Source: JAJRRS01 sp965230275
GTDB lineage: Bacteria; Planctomycetota; Phycisphaerae; Phycisphaerales; Phycisphaeraceae
DNA length: 64,000 bases
Direction of reading: 5' to 3'
Assembly: GCA_965230275.1 (NCBI GenBank)
Contig: CBDDKO010000002.1
Location: forward strand, 930,001 to 994,000
The notes beneath the pieces are model-generated. The model was not told the DNA's origin and did no database searches. It saw only the letters and a program-made list of their open reading frames with translations. Positions 1-9,173 of this stretch are shown here, in pieces; position 1 is the stretch's first letter, and every line of letters starts with the position of its first letter. The position numbers and the translations under genes are program-made.

Positions 1-1
1 C

Positions 2-172
2 GCTGATCACCGTGGCAAAAAAGAAGCTCTGGGTAGCTGGATCAAACGCTTTCTGGATAAAAAGGCTGCTGAACAATCGTTTTCCCTCTGGCCGAACGGC
101 GTCACTTCTGCGACACTATGCCCCACGCCGGTATGGATGCCGGTTGATCCCCATGAACCGTCACAAGGATGA
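2..172 (+). CDS. C-terminal fragment of an unidentified protein
   Basis: An open frame enters from the left edge and stops 9 bases before the mltA start, giving the last 56 residues of a protein. The piece is basic at its start (HRGKKEALGSWIKRFLDKK) and then proline-rich with one Cys. I do not recognise a family. The tight spacing to mltA suggests one transcript. It could also be a chance open frame, because no start codon is visible. Confidence 0.4.
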   Translation, partial: ADHRGKKEALGSWIKRFLDKKAAEQSFSLWPNGVTSATLCPTPVWMPVDPHEPSQG

Positions 173-181
173 GACAAGGAC

Positions 182-1393
182 ATGATACCCCCCGCAAAGC
201 ACCTGTGTTCGGCGCTGGGCCTGTGCCTGCTCGCCGCGATCCTGTTGGCCACCCCCGGCTGCAAACGCGCCACGGTCGAGCCGCCCGACTACAGCCGGCC
301 GCTGCCCCCGGGCATGAGCGCTCTGCGTCTGGTCACCGACCCGGCCCGCATGCCCGACCTGTCCGCCGCCGCACGCCAGATGACCGACCCCGGGTTCCAG
401 CAGGCCCTGGCCGGTAGCCTGGAGTGGTACGACATCCCCTCGACCCAGGACTTCTTCCCCGTCGCCGGGATCAGCCACGTCCACGCCCATACCTCCGCCT
501 ACGCCATGCAGCAGATCGCCCAGGCCGGCGGCGTGCTCAATCAGCTGCAAAGCGACTTCGACGTCTACGAATCCGTCGGCTACGACGGCTCGGGCATCGT
601 CTTCTACACCGGGTACTACAGCCCCGTCTTCAAGGCCTCACGCACCCGGTCGCCCGGCTTCAACTACCCGCTCTACCAAAGGCCCGCCGACCTCAGCTCC
701 GACCCACGCACCGGTGAGGTCATCGGCAGCTACCCGTCGCGTTCGCAGATCGAGGACGCCGGCATGCTCGCCGGCACGGAACTGGTCTATCTCCCAAGCC
801 GGCTCGACGCCTACATCGTCCAGGTCAACGGCTCGGCCAAACTCGAGATGACCGACGGCTCGGTCATGTACGTCGGCTTCGCCGCGACCAACGGCCACGA
901 GTACACCAGCATCGGCCGTGAGCTTGTTAAGGACGGCAAGATCAGCGCCGATCGCCTGAGCCTGCCCACCCTCCGGGCCTACTTCCAATCCAACCCCGGC
1001 GAGTTGGACGGGTACATCCGCCGCAACGACCGTTTCGTCTTCTTCCGGGAATACTCCGGCGACACCTGGCCGGCCGGCTCACTGGGCTTTAAGGTCACGC
1101 CGCGCCGCTCCCTCGCCACCGACAAGGCGATCTTCCCCCGCGGCTGCGTCGTGCTGGTCACCACCGACCGCGGCCCCAGCGGCGGCTGGGCGCTGCCGTC
1201 TGCCCAGCTTATGCTCGACCAGGACACCGGCGGCGCGATCCGTGCCCCGGGGCGTGGTGATATCTACTTCGGCATCGGGCCCAGCGCCGAATCCAACGCG
1301 GGCCGACAGGCCGCCGAGGGACGCATGTATTATCTGCTGCTCAAACGCGACCGCGTCCAGGCGTGGTACGACCGGATGATGACCCAGCCATAA
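182..1393 (+). CDS. mltA: MltA-type membrane-bound lytic murein transglycosylase
   Basis: Cleaves the glycan strands of peptidoglycan to 1,6-anhydromuropeptides at the outer membrane or periplasm. The N-terminus is a lipoprotein-type signal (hydrophobic stretch, then TPGC with Cys27). The MltA barrel shows FYTGYYSPVF near residue 141 followed by YPLYQRP. The C-terminal 3D domain has DQDTGGAIRAPGRGDIYFG near residues 346-364, which carries the family's catalytic Asp region. The length of 403 aa is normal. The ATG at 182 was chosen because it precedes the signal peptide directly. The lipobox lacks the usual Leu at -3, so lipidation is likely but not certain. Confident in the family. Confidence 0.93.
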   Translation: MIPPAKHLCSALGLCLLAAILLATPGCKRATVEPPDYSRPLPPGMSALRLVTDPARMPDLSAAARQMTDPGFQQALAGSLEWYDIPSTQDFFPVAGISHVHAHTSAYAMQQIAQAGGVLNQLQSDFDVYESVGYDGSGIVFYTGYYSPVFKASRTRSPGFNYPLYQRPADLSSDPRTGEVIGSYPSRSQIEDAGMLAGTELVYLPSRLDAYIVQVNGSAKLEMTDGSVMYVGFAATNGHEYTSIGRELVKDGKISADRLSLPTLRAYFQSNPGELDGYIRRNDRFVFFREYSGDTWPAGSLGFKVTPRRSLATDKAIFPRGCVVLVTTDRGPSGGWALPSAQLMLDQDTGGAIRAPGRGDIYFGIGPSAESNAGRQAAEGRMYYLLLKRDRVQAWYDRMMTQP

Positions 1394-1403
1394 TCCGACT
1401 CAA

Positions 1404-4367
1404 TCAATCCATCAGGTCCGGGGCAAACCCTCTGCGCATGGTGTTTTCGCAGACGGCTCGTGGTTCGACGAACTGCATCAGGTAGTCGTCACCGCCTGCC
1501 TTGGAGCCGATGCCGGAGAGGCCGAAGCCGCCGAAGGGTTGTCGGCCGACCAGCGCGCCGGTGTTGGGGCGGTTCAGATAGAGGTTGCCGACGCGGAACT
1601 CTTTGACAGCCCGCTCGAGGTGGCTGGGCGTCCGGCTGAACAGGCCGCCGGTGAGTTTGTATGCCGTGCTGTTCGCCACGGTGAGGGCCTCGTCGAAGGT
1701 CTTGACGCGGATGACCGCCAGGACGGGCCCGAAGACCTCCTCATTGGCGAGCCGATGGTGCGGCTGGATGCCGCTGAAGATGTGCGGGCCGACGTAAGGC
1801 AATACCTCCGTGTCGGTGGGCAGGCCCGCGGGGACCGACATCGCCAGGGCTTCACGGCCCTCCGATCGACCGATCTCAACGTAACGACGAACCTTCGCCG
1901 CGGCGTCGGCATCGATGACCGGGCCGATATCTGTGTTTGGGTCCACCGGGTCCCCGATGACCAGGGACTTTGATGACGCGACCAGACGCTCCAGGAAGGC
2001 GTCGTGGATGCTGTCCAGCACGATGGCCCGGCTGCACGCTGAACACTTCTGCCCGCTGTAGCCGAAGGCAGAGTCACGCACACCGATCACGGCCTCGTCG
2101 AGGTCGGCGGAGGCGTCGACGATGATCGCGTTCTTGCCACCCATCTCGCAGATCACTTGCTTCACGTGACCCTGCCCGTCAGGGGTCTGGCCGGCGGCCT
2201 GTACGATGTCGAGCCCGACCGCTTTGGACCCGGTGAAGGCGATCAAGGCGACACGCGGGTCGCGGACCAGGGCTGCGCCGACGGTCTCGCCCACGCCGGC
2301 GATGAATGAGAGCACATCGTGCGGGGCGCCGGCCTCCCAGAAGATGTCGCACATAACCTTCGCGATGCTCGGCGTCTGCTCGGCGGGCTTGACGATGGCG
2401 GTGTTCCCCGTGACCAGCGCGGCGGCGGTCATCCCGCAGCAGATCGCCAAGGGGAAGTTCCACGGGCTGATGACGACCGCGACACCGCGGGGTTGATGCC
2501 ATTGGAGGTTGAGCTCGCCGACAAACCGGCCCAGGCGCTTGGGCTCGAACAGCGAGACCGCCTGCCGGGCGTAATACTCGCAGAAGTCGATCGCCTCGCA
2601 GACGTCGGCGTCCGCCTCACGCCAGGGCTTGCCGGCCTCGCGGAGGACCAACCCCGCCAGTTCATCTCGCCGTTGGCGCATGATCGAGGCGGCCTGCGTC
2701 AGGACTTTGGCGCGTTTGATCACGTCGGTGTCACGCCAACTGAGAAAAGCCTCTTCCGCCCGTGTGACCGCTTCCGATGCCTGCTCGACGGTCGCATCGT
2801 TGGCAACGGGGGTGACTGCAACGTTCTTAATCGTGGAAGCAAACGGCTGCCGCTGGTCCGCGTCGACAAAGTCGCGCAGAGGCTCATTGAAGAACGGCCC
2901 ACCGTCGCCGACACCTTCGACGCTGCGTGAGAGGGCGTGCTTCTGCGCGGCCTGATCGATGCGCTCGTGGCCGGGATCGGGAGCGACATCGGGAAGGGGG
3001 GGCGCGAGCAGCTGCTCATCGGACGCGCCCTGAACAAACCCGAGCCTGAGCCAGGACTGGTTGGAGGAGTTTTCCAATAGCCGGCGGACCAGGTACGCCA
3101 TACCGGGGATCATCTGCCCGACGGGGACGTACTCCCGGACCCGCACGCCCTGTTGAATCAGCGCGGTCTTGATCGGGTCGGCCATGCCGGTGAGCATCTG
3201 GACCTCGATCGCCTCGGTAGGCAGCCCCGCCGATTCGACATGGGCCAGCGCCGAAGCGATCGAGCGCAGGTTGTGTGAGCCTAATGCGAGTTTGACGCCG
3301 CCCTCGTCCGTAGTCCGGGGGGTTGTTTCAATCAACTTTGCGGCCACACGCTCAAAGCACGCGTCGGTATCCACCTTCCGGCTCCAGACCGGGATCGGCC
3401 AGCCCATCTGCTCGGCGTGGATCGTCTCGTAATCCCAGTAAGCTCCCTTCACGAGCCGCACGGTGATCTGCCGGCCGGTCTTGCGTGACCAGTCGATCAG
3501 CCGCTGTGCGTCGCCATCAGCGCTGCGCAGATAGGCCTGTAACGCCAGCCCCGCATGGAACGGGTACCGCTCGCAGCAACGCATAAACAAGTCGAGTGTG
3601 AGGTCTTTGAGTTCGTGCTGCTCGATGTCAAAGTTCACGAACACGCCCCGGTCGGTCGCGGCTCGCAGGATGGGGTCCAGCGATTCGATCAGGCTGTCAA
3701 TGACAGCGTCCGGTGCGATGGGATCGCACTTGGCGGCAAGGGAACTGATTTTGACCGAGACGTTGGTGCGCGGGATGGCCCCGAGGTGGTCGGACTCGAT
3801 CAGCGGGTTGGCGGGCCAGGCATCGGTCGTGTCCGGCAGATTCCGGATCAGGTCCATGTATCGCTCGCGTGATTGATCGGCCTCGGGCCGGCTGATGCAG
3901 GCCTCGCCCAGCAGGTCGACCGAGAACCCGACGCCCGAATCCCAGCGCTTGCGGAGCATCGGCAACGCGGACTCGGCATCCGTGCCGGCGATGAAACGTT
4001 TGGCCGTGGCGGTGATCTGGCTGGCGACGGTCTTGGCCAGAGCGCCCTTCATCATCCCGCCGGCGCGCAGGCCAAGGCCCAACCCCGGAGGCAGGTTCAC
4101 ACCGGGCTGTGTCAGGTAGTCCGTCAGGTGTGCGTGGACCAGTTCCGGCGTCGAAAGCACCGGGAACACGTCCGTGAATCTAAACAGCTGCGCACGGAAG
4201 CCCTGGTCGGCCATCGCCCAGTCCATGAGCTTGTCAGATAGTGCCGGCCCGGGTGCTGCGCGGGTAGCGCTAAGCAGCGCTGAGCCGATCTGCCGGACGT
4301 GCTGCTCGTGAGACGTATCGCCGGTCCTGATGTTTGAAGTTTTACGACGCCGAGAAAAAACGCTCAT
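1404..4367 (-). CDS. putA: Bifunctional proline dehydrogenase / delta-1-pyrroline-5-carboxylate dehydrogenase
   Basis: Oxidises proline to glutamate in two steps: an FAD-dependent proline dehydrogenase half (roughly residues 60-450, with GAYWDYE, EVQMLTGMADP and a substrate-binding GSHNLRSI) and an NAD-dependent aldehyde dehydrogenase half (roughly 530-980). The second half shows ISPWNFPLAI, FTGSKAVG, the general-base Glu in CEMGGKN near 740 and the catalytic Cys in SGQKCSACSR near 772. There is no N-terminal DNA-binding ribbon-helix-helix domain, so it is a non-regulatory PutA. I start at ATG 4367 (MSVFSRRRK) rather than the upstream ATG at 4421, which would run into the divergent cmk leader. 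987 aa, usual for the short class. Confidence 0.95.
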   Translation of the reverse strand: MSVFSRRRKTSNIRTGDTSHEQHVRQIGSALLSATRAAPGPALSDKLMDWAMADQGFRAQLFRFTDVFPVLSTPELVHAHLTDYLTQPGVNLPPGLGLGLRAGGMMKGALAKTVASQITATAKRFIAGTDAESALPMLRKRWDSGVGFSVDLLGEACISRPEADQSRERYMDLIRNLPDTTDAWPANPLIESDHLGAIPRTNVSVKISSLAAKCDPIAPDAVIDSLIESLDPILRAATDRGVFVNFDIEQHELKDLTLDLFMRCCERYPFHAGLALQAYLRSADGDAQRLIDWSRKTGRQITVRLVKGAYWDYETIHAEQMGWPIPVWSRKVDTDACFERVAAKLIETTPRTTDEGGVKLALGSHNLRSIASALAHVESAGLPTEAIEVQMLTGMADPIKTALIQQGVRVREYVPVGQMIPGMAYLVRRLLENSSNQSWLRLGFVQGASDEQLLAPPLPDVAPDPGHERIDQAAQKHALSRSVEGVGDGGPFFNEPLRDFVDADQRQPFASTIKNVAVTPVANDATVEQASEAVTRAEEAFLSWRDTDVIKRAKVLTQAASIMRQRRDELAGLVLREAGKPWREADADVCEAIDFCEYYARQAVSLFEPKRLGRFVGELNLQWHQPRGVAVVISPWNFPLAICCGMTAAALVTGNTAIVKPAEQTPSIAKVMCDIFWEAGAPHDVLSFIAGVGETVGAALVRDPRVALIAFTGSKAVGLDIVQAAGQTPDGQGHVKQVICEMGGKNAIIVDASADLDEAVIGVRDSAFGYSGQKCSACSRAIVLDSIHDAFLERLVASSKSLVIGDPVDPNTDIGPVIDADAAAKVRRYVEIGRSEGREALAMSVPAGLPTDTEVLPYVGPHIFSGIQPHHRLANEEVFGPVLAVIRVKTFDEALTVANSTAYKLTGGLFSRTPSHLERAVKEFRVGNLYLNRPNTGALVGRQPFGGFGLSGIGSKAGGDDYLMQFVEPRAVCENTMRRGFAPDLMD

Positions 4368-4494
4368 AAGTGCCTCGCACAATGTCGTATTGCTTGTAGA
4401 CCCATTGGCAGTATAGGGCATGGGTCTGGGATGTTATACAGCACCCAAAAGGCCGCCGTGCCTTTTCCTTGTGTTTCCCTTACACTCCTCACCC

Positions 4495-5181
4495 ATGCAG
4501 AGGTTGATTATTACCCTGGATGGACCCGCCGGTGCAGGCAAGTCCACCGTCGCCTGGCGGCTGGCCAAGCGTCTGGGCCTGGAGTTCCTCGATACCGGGG
4601 CGATGTACCGGGGCCTGAGCGCCAAATGTGTCGAACGCGGGATCGATCCGGTCGAGGAAGACTACGCCGTGGTCGAGCTGGCCCGCAATTGTGAGTTCCG
4701 CTTCAACTGGCAGCACGATCCGCCGCGCCTGAGTGTCGGCGGGACGGATGTGACAGACCGCCTGCGTGATACCGACGTGACCGGACAAGTTTCCGACGTC
4801 GCCGCGATCGGGGCTGTGCGTCAGGTCATGGTCCGGGAGCAGCGCCGGATGGGCAGAGAGCACCCGCGACTCGTCACGGAAGGGCGGGACCAGGGCTCGG
4901 TCGTGTTTCCGGAAGCCGAGGTCAAGTTCTACCTGGACGCCTCGACCAACGTCCGCGCCAAACGCCGGGCCGACCAACTCAAAGACGCCGGCAAGAAGGT
5001 CGATCTCGAACAGATCCGGGAGAACATCCTGGAGCGCGACCGCAAGGACTCCAGCCGGAAGGACGCGCCGCTGATCTGTCCGAAGGATGCCCGGCGGATC
5101 AACACGTCGGAGATGACGCTTGATGAGGTCATCGACCTGCTCGAGAAGTATGTGCACGAAGCGGTGGGGCAGGCGCTGTGA
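4495..5181 (+). CDS. cmk: Cytidylate kinase
   Basis: Phosphorylates CMP and dCMP with ATP in pyrimidine nucleotide synthesis. The P-loop GPAGAGKST lies at residues 10-18. DTGAMYRGL follows, then the NMP-binding EGRDQGSVVFP and the Arg-rich lid region ILERDRKDSSRKDAPL. The start is ATG 4495 (MQRLIITLDG), since the family begins a few residues before the P-loop; an upstream in-frame ATG would add 25 unrelated residues. 228 aa, normal length. Divergent from putA with a shared 127-bp promoter gap, and translationally coupled to plsC by a 4-base overlap. Confidence 0.95.
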   Translation: MQRLIITLDGPAGAGKSTVAWRLAKRLGLEFLDTGAMYRGLSAKCVERGIDPVEEDYAVVELARNCEFRFNWQHDPPRLSVGGTDVTDRLRDTDVTGQVSDVAAIGAVRQVMVREQRRMGREHPRLVTEGRDQGSVVFPEAEVKFYLDASTNVRAKRRADQLKDAGKKVDLEQIRENILERDRKDSSRKDAPLICPKDARRINTSEMTLDEVIDLLEKYVHEAVGQAL

Positions 5182-5873
5182 TCAGAAAATTCAAACAACG
5201 CCAACCCGGCGCATCAATCCTGCGCATCCTGTTCTGGCACGTGATGCACCTGATCTGCTACCTGTACTTCATCCCGATGTACCGGTACCGCGCCTTCGGC
5301 CGGCACAATATCCCCGAGACCGGCGCGGTCCTGCTGGTCAGCAACCACCAGTCGTTCTTCGATCCCGTGATCGTCGGGCTGGCAAGCTCGCACCGGCAGT
5401 TCGCGGCGCTGGCGCGTTCGACGCTGTTCGACGCCCACCCGGTCTTCGCCTGGCTGATCCGCATGCTCAACGCCATCCCTGTTTCGCAGGGCGAGTCCGA
5501 TGTCGCCGCCATGCGCAAGTGCATCGCCGAACTTGAAAGAGGCCAGGCCCTGCTCATCTTCCCCGAAGGTTCGCGTACGGAGACCGGGGAGGTCCAGCCG
5601 TTCGAGACCGGGACCATGCTCCTGATCAAGCGTGCCAAGCCGCTGGTGCTGCCGGTGGCGATCGAAGGCGCGTTCGATGTCTGGAAGCGCGGCAGCAAGC
5701 CCAGGCCATGGGGCCGGATTGCCGTGAGCTATGGCAAACCCGTCCCGGCTGAAGACATCATCGCCATGGGCGCCGACCAAGGCCTCGCCCACCTCCGCGA
5801 CGAAGTCGACAGCATGCGCCAAGACCTTGCCGTAAAACTCGGCCGCCCCCAAGCCCCAAGCCCCAATCCCTAA
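5178..5873 (+). CDS. plsC: 1-acyl-sn-glycerol-3-phosphate acyltransferase
   Basis: Transfers the second acyl chain to lysophosphatidic acid in phospholipid synthesis at the inner membrane. The acyltransferase motif NHQSFFD (NHx4D) is near residue 56 and the substrate-binding FPEGSRTETG near 128, followed by TGTMLLIKRA and VLPVAIEG. A hydrophobic segment near residues 13-30 would associate with the membrane. The start is GTG at 5178, overlapping the cmk stop as GTGA, so the two genes are coupled; a cmk-plsC pair is common. 231 aa, typical. Confidence 0.92.
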   Translation: MIRKFKQRQPGASILRILFWHVMHLICYLYFIPMYRYRAFGRHNIPETGAVLLVSNHQSFFDPVIVGLASSHRQFAALARSTLFDAHPVFAWLIRMLNAIPVSQGESDVAAMRKCIAELERGQALLIFPEGSRTETGEVQPFETGTMLLIKRAKPLVLPVAIEGAFDVWKRGSKPRPWGRIAVSYGKPVPAEDIIAMGADQGLAHLRDEVDSMRQDLAVKLGRPQAPSPNP

Positions 5874-5939
5874 AAGCCCAACCCCGCCTGCTATACTGCC
5901 TACCATTCACATCGCGGTAAGTATCATCAGGGCAGGCCT

Positions 5940-8345
5940 ATGCAGACATTACTGATCGCACTTGGAGCCGGCGTCGCCTTCCTCATCGCCTACCACACCT
6001 ACGGCCGATGGTTAGGCTCCAAGATCTTCAACCTCACCGCCGACCACGTCTGCCCGTCGCACCGGCTCAACGACGGCAAGGACTACGTCCCCTCGCCTAA
6101 AGCGATCGTCTTCGGCCACCACTTCACCAGCATCGCCGGCACCGGCCCGATCGTTGGGCCCGCCATCGCCGTGATGTGGGGCTGGGTCCCCGCGCTGCTC
6201 TGGGTCGTCTTCGGCAGCATCTTCATCGGCGCGGTCCACGACTTCGGGGCGCTGGTGGTGAGTCTGCGCAACAACGGCCAGACCGTCGGCGACATCGCCG
6301 GGCGCCTACTGAATAAGCGTGTCCGCCTGTTGTTCCTGCTGGTCCTGTTCATGGCCCTGACGATCGTGCTCGCCATCTTCGGGCTGGTCATCGCGGCCGT
6401 CTTCAAGCAGTACCCGGCCAGCATCTTCCCCTGTGTGATCCAGATCCCGATCGCCGTCGCCATCGGGCTGTGGCTTCACAAGAAGGGCGTCAACCTGACG
6501 ATCCCCTCGATCATGGCGCTGGCCGTGATGTACCTGAGCGTGATCTACGGCAACGACGGCTGGCTGGGCGACATCAACGGCTGGCTCGCGTCACAGGCGA
6601 TCATGACCTGGGTCATCGTTCTGCTGATCTACTCCTACATCGCCTCGGTCCTGCCGGTCTGGACGCTCCTGCAGCCGCGCGACTACATCAACAGCCTGCA
6701 GCTACTCACAGCGCTGGGCCTGATCATCGTCGGCCTGATCACCGCCGCTTTCATCGGCGGCGCACCACCGGTCGAAGGCGCAGCCCGCCAACCCCTCGAG
6801 GTCGTCGCCCCCGCCTTCGACTTCGACCCGGCCGAGGCCCCGCTGATCTTCCCGTTCCTCTTCATCACCATCGCCTGCGGCGCGATCTCCGGCTTCCACT
6901 GCCTGGTCAGCTCCGGCACCAGCAGCAAACAACTCGAACAAGAACCCGACGCCCGCTTCGTCGGCTACGGCTCCATGCTCACCGAAGGGTTCCTCGCCAC
7001 CATCGTCATCCTCGCATGTGTCGCGGGGTTGGGATTGGGGATCAATGCCCCTAGGGTTGACTACCCAATAACCAAAGCTAATGACTATAGGTATGTAGGA
7101 CCTGACGGTGTAGTCTATGAAGTAAATCAAAGGTGGAATATTGATCCAGCGGATCCTGACCGTCCGTTTGCTGTTTTTGGCATGTCAGGTGAAGACCAGG
7201 CTTCAGAAAAGCCATTAGAATCTGGAGGTGGTGTGTTCTTCACCACTGACAATGGGTTATTCATTACGCAGGCTGATTCCGGATTGATAGACAAGGCTGC
7301 CATTGCACATCGTGCGGCATGGCATACGCGCTACGCATCCTGGTCTTCCGCGCAAGGACTCGGCGCCAAGGTCGGTGCATTCGTCGATGGGGCCGCGAAC
7401 TTCCTAACGTCCATGGGCATCAAGTGGGAGATCGCGGTGGCGTTGATGGGGGTGCTGGTGGCGTCGTTCGCGGGGACGACACTGGACACGGCCTGCCGGC
7501 TGCAGCGCTATGTCGTGCAAGAGTTGGCGGCGACATTCCTGCCTAAGCGAGGGCCGCGCGATTGCCCGGAGTGCGGGTATGACCTGACGAATAACGTCTC
7601 GGGCAAGTGCCCGGAGTGTGGGTGGGAGATCGACCCGCAGCGCCTGAGCGAGCCGCGACGTGCCGACGCGCCCCCGGAAGTCCGCGGCGACACGCCGCGG
7701 CTCGCCCCATTCAATCCATTCACGTGGTTAAGAAATAAACACGGCGCGACGCTTTTCGCGATCACGATCGCGATGGCCATGGCGGCCATGCCGCCGGGGG
7801 GGACACAGGCTTCGCTATGGGACGCGATGTTCAATGGCTACACGACGGTCGGGCAGGGCGGTAATATCAGCCTGGTCGGCTCTTACTGGCAAGACCCCGG
7901 TCTCTACGCGACCTGGCACTGGATCGAGCAATATGGCGGCAAGGGCGGGATGATCCTCTGGCCGATGTTCGGGGCGACCAATCAGCTGCTCGGCGGTCTG
8001 GCGTTCCTCGTCATCGGCTTCTACCTCTGGCGGCGCAACAAGCCCGTCTGGTTCCTCGCGCTGCCCATGCTCTTCATGCTCATCATGCCGGCCTGGGCGA
8101 TGAGCTGGCAGCTGTTCATCGGCAGCGCCGACCACCCGGCGTGGATCACGGCCGACAATCCCAACTACGTCCTGATCGTCATCGCCATCGCGACGCTCCT
8201 GCTCGAAGCCTGGATGGTGATCGAGGCGATCCTGCTCTGGCCGAAGGTCAAGGGCGTATTGGAGCAGGCGCTGCCGGGTAACGAGGGGGCTGCACCGGCC
8301 ACGGCCACGGAACCCGCCGGCCCCGACGCGGGCATGAACTGCTAA
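5940..8345 (+). CDS. cstA: CstA-family membrane transporter with inserted zinc ribbon
   Basis: Polytopic inner-membrane protein of the carbon starvation CstA family, whose members import peptides or pyruvate. Family signatures include VCPSHRLNDGKDYVPSPKAI, FGHHFTSIAGTGPIVGPAIA and SGFHCLVSSGTSSKQ, with many transmembrane helices and a C-terminal CstA block. At 801 aa it exceeds the usual ~700 because of two insertions. The first is a hydrophilic stretch encoded by 7045-7320, visibly richer in A+T than its surroundings. The second is a CPECGYDLTNN...KCPECGW zinc ribbon near residues 542-567, placed in a loop between helices. The reading frame stays open through both, so the gene is probably functional. 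Substrate not determinable from sequence. Confidence 0.92.
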   Translation: MQTLLIALGAGVAFLIAYHTYGRWLGSKIFNLTADHVCPSHRLNDGKDYVPSPKAIVFGHHFTSIAGTGPIVGPAIAVMWGWVPALLWVVFGSIFIGAVHDFGALVVSLRNNGQTVGDIAGRLLNKRVRLLFLLVLFMALTIVLAIFGLVIAAVFKQYPASIFPCVIQIPIAVAIGLWLHKKGVNLTIPSIMALAVMYLSVIYGNDGWLGDINGWLASQAIMTWVIVLLIYSYIASVLPVWTLLQPRDYINSLQLLTALGLIIVGLITAAFIGGAPPVEGAARQPLEVVAPAFDFDPAEAPLIFPFLFITIACGAISGFHCLVSSGTSSKQLEQEPDARFVGYGSMLTEGFLATIVILACVAGLGLGINAPRVDYPITKANDYRYVGPDGVVYEVNQRWNIDPADPDRPFAVFGMSGEDQASEKPLESGGGVFFTTDNGLFITQADSGLIDKAAIAHRAAWHTRYASWSSAQGLGAKVGAFVDGAANFLTSMGIKWEIAVALMGVLVASFAGTTLDTACRLQRYVVQELAATFLPKRGPRDCPECGYDLTNNVSGKCPECGWEIDPQRLSEPRRADAPPEVRGDTPRLAPFNPFTWLRNKHGATLFAITIAMAMAAMPPGGTQASLWDAMFNGYTTVGQGGNISLVGSYWQDPGLYATWHWIEQYGGKGGMILWPMFGATNQLLGGLAFLVIGFYLWRRNKPVWFLALPMLFMLIMPAWAMSWQLFIGSADHPAWITADNPNYVLIVIAIATLLLEAWMVIEAILLWPKVKGVLEQALPGNEGAAPATATEPAGPDAGMNC

Positions 8346-8620
8346 CCACAAAACCAAGACCCCATCGCCTTACAAGGAGTCGCAATACCCCACACACATA
8401 AGATCGTATTTATACTAAATATTATATTGAATGCGGTATGCCGCCATGTTCAATTATCCCATCACGCTCCGGCATGCCGAGACCAGCCGACACCCAGGGC
8501 ACGAACGATTAAAATGCCTGTATACAAACTCCGCCCTGCAGGATACCGCCGTATCGCTCGCCAACCGAACGCAGTTGATCTATCCTATGTGTTGGCCTGT
8601 CGAATGGTTAGGAGCGACAC

Positions 8621-9067
8621 ATGGTTCGGAACATCATCGGGATTGTCTGTCTGGCACTGCTGGTTGGCGGCTGTACATCGAATCTGAAGCCGGTGTCGGC
8701 CCGGGTGGACTCGGTGCGGATCGACGAGCAGACCGCTGAGGGCGTCCGCGTGCTGGTGACCGTGGTGGCGGAGAACCCTAACGACGTCCCGCTGCCGGTC
8801 GTCCGTGCGAAGTACGAGGTCGATCTGGCGGGTGCTGAGCCATTCAAGTTCACCGACCTGCCCGCGGTGTCTGTGCCCGCCAACGGGGTGCAGACCGTGA
8901 CGCTCCCGGCCGCGCTGGCAAAGGGCGGCGGCGATGCGGCCGGCACGAGCTACCGGGTCAGCGGCGGCCTGATCTATGAACCCCCGGGCGAGATCCGCAA
9001 GCTGATGACCGAGTACGGCATCCCGTTGCCCTCGGCGTCGTTCAAAGACGAGGGCACCCTGCCGTAA
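8621..9067 (+). CDS. LEA14-like (LEA type 2) lipoprotein
   Basis: Small secreted lipoprotein: a signal peptide ends in LLVGGC (Cys18). The mature part resembles the LEA type 2 / water-stress domain: a beta-rich segment with VTVVAENPNDVPLPVVRAKYEVDLAG, in which the ENPN turn followed by hydrophobic strands is characteristic. Start ATG 8621 has a good ribosome site (TTAGGAG, 6 bases upstream). The domain is an extracytoplasmic beta-sandwich of unknown ligand; in bacteria such proteins are assumed to be stress or envelope related. 148 aa, normal. Stands alone downstream of a 275-base A+T-rich gap. Confidence 0.8.
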   Translation: MVRNIIGIVCLALLVGGCTSNLKPVSARVDSVRIDEQTAEGVRVLVTVVAENPNDVPLPVVRAKYEVDLAGAEPFKFTDLPAVSVPANGVQTVTLPAALAKGGGDAAGTSYRVSGGLIYEPPGEIRKLMTEYGIPLPSASFKDEGTLP

Positions 9068-9086
9068 CACGCCCATGGATGATAGG

Positions 9087-9102
9087 CCGCGACAAGTCGC
9101 GG
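9087..9102. repeat. Short palindrome (CCGCGAC/TCGCGG)
   Basis: A 6-bp stem with a 4-base loop sits between the LEA-like gene and nadB. The inner core is found again, in the opposite sense, at 15792-15805 downstream of hisA. No T-run follows, so this is more likely a dispersed repeat than a terminator. Confidence 0.45.
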
Positions 9103-9173
9103 CGCTTCGTATGTGATTTTCACATCAAGGTCCGACTGATCCCCGATCCCTGAACCCTGCCCCCACGCATCCC

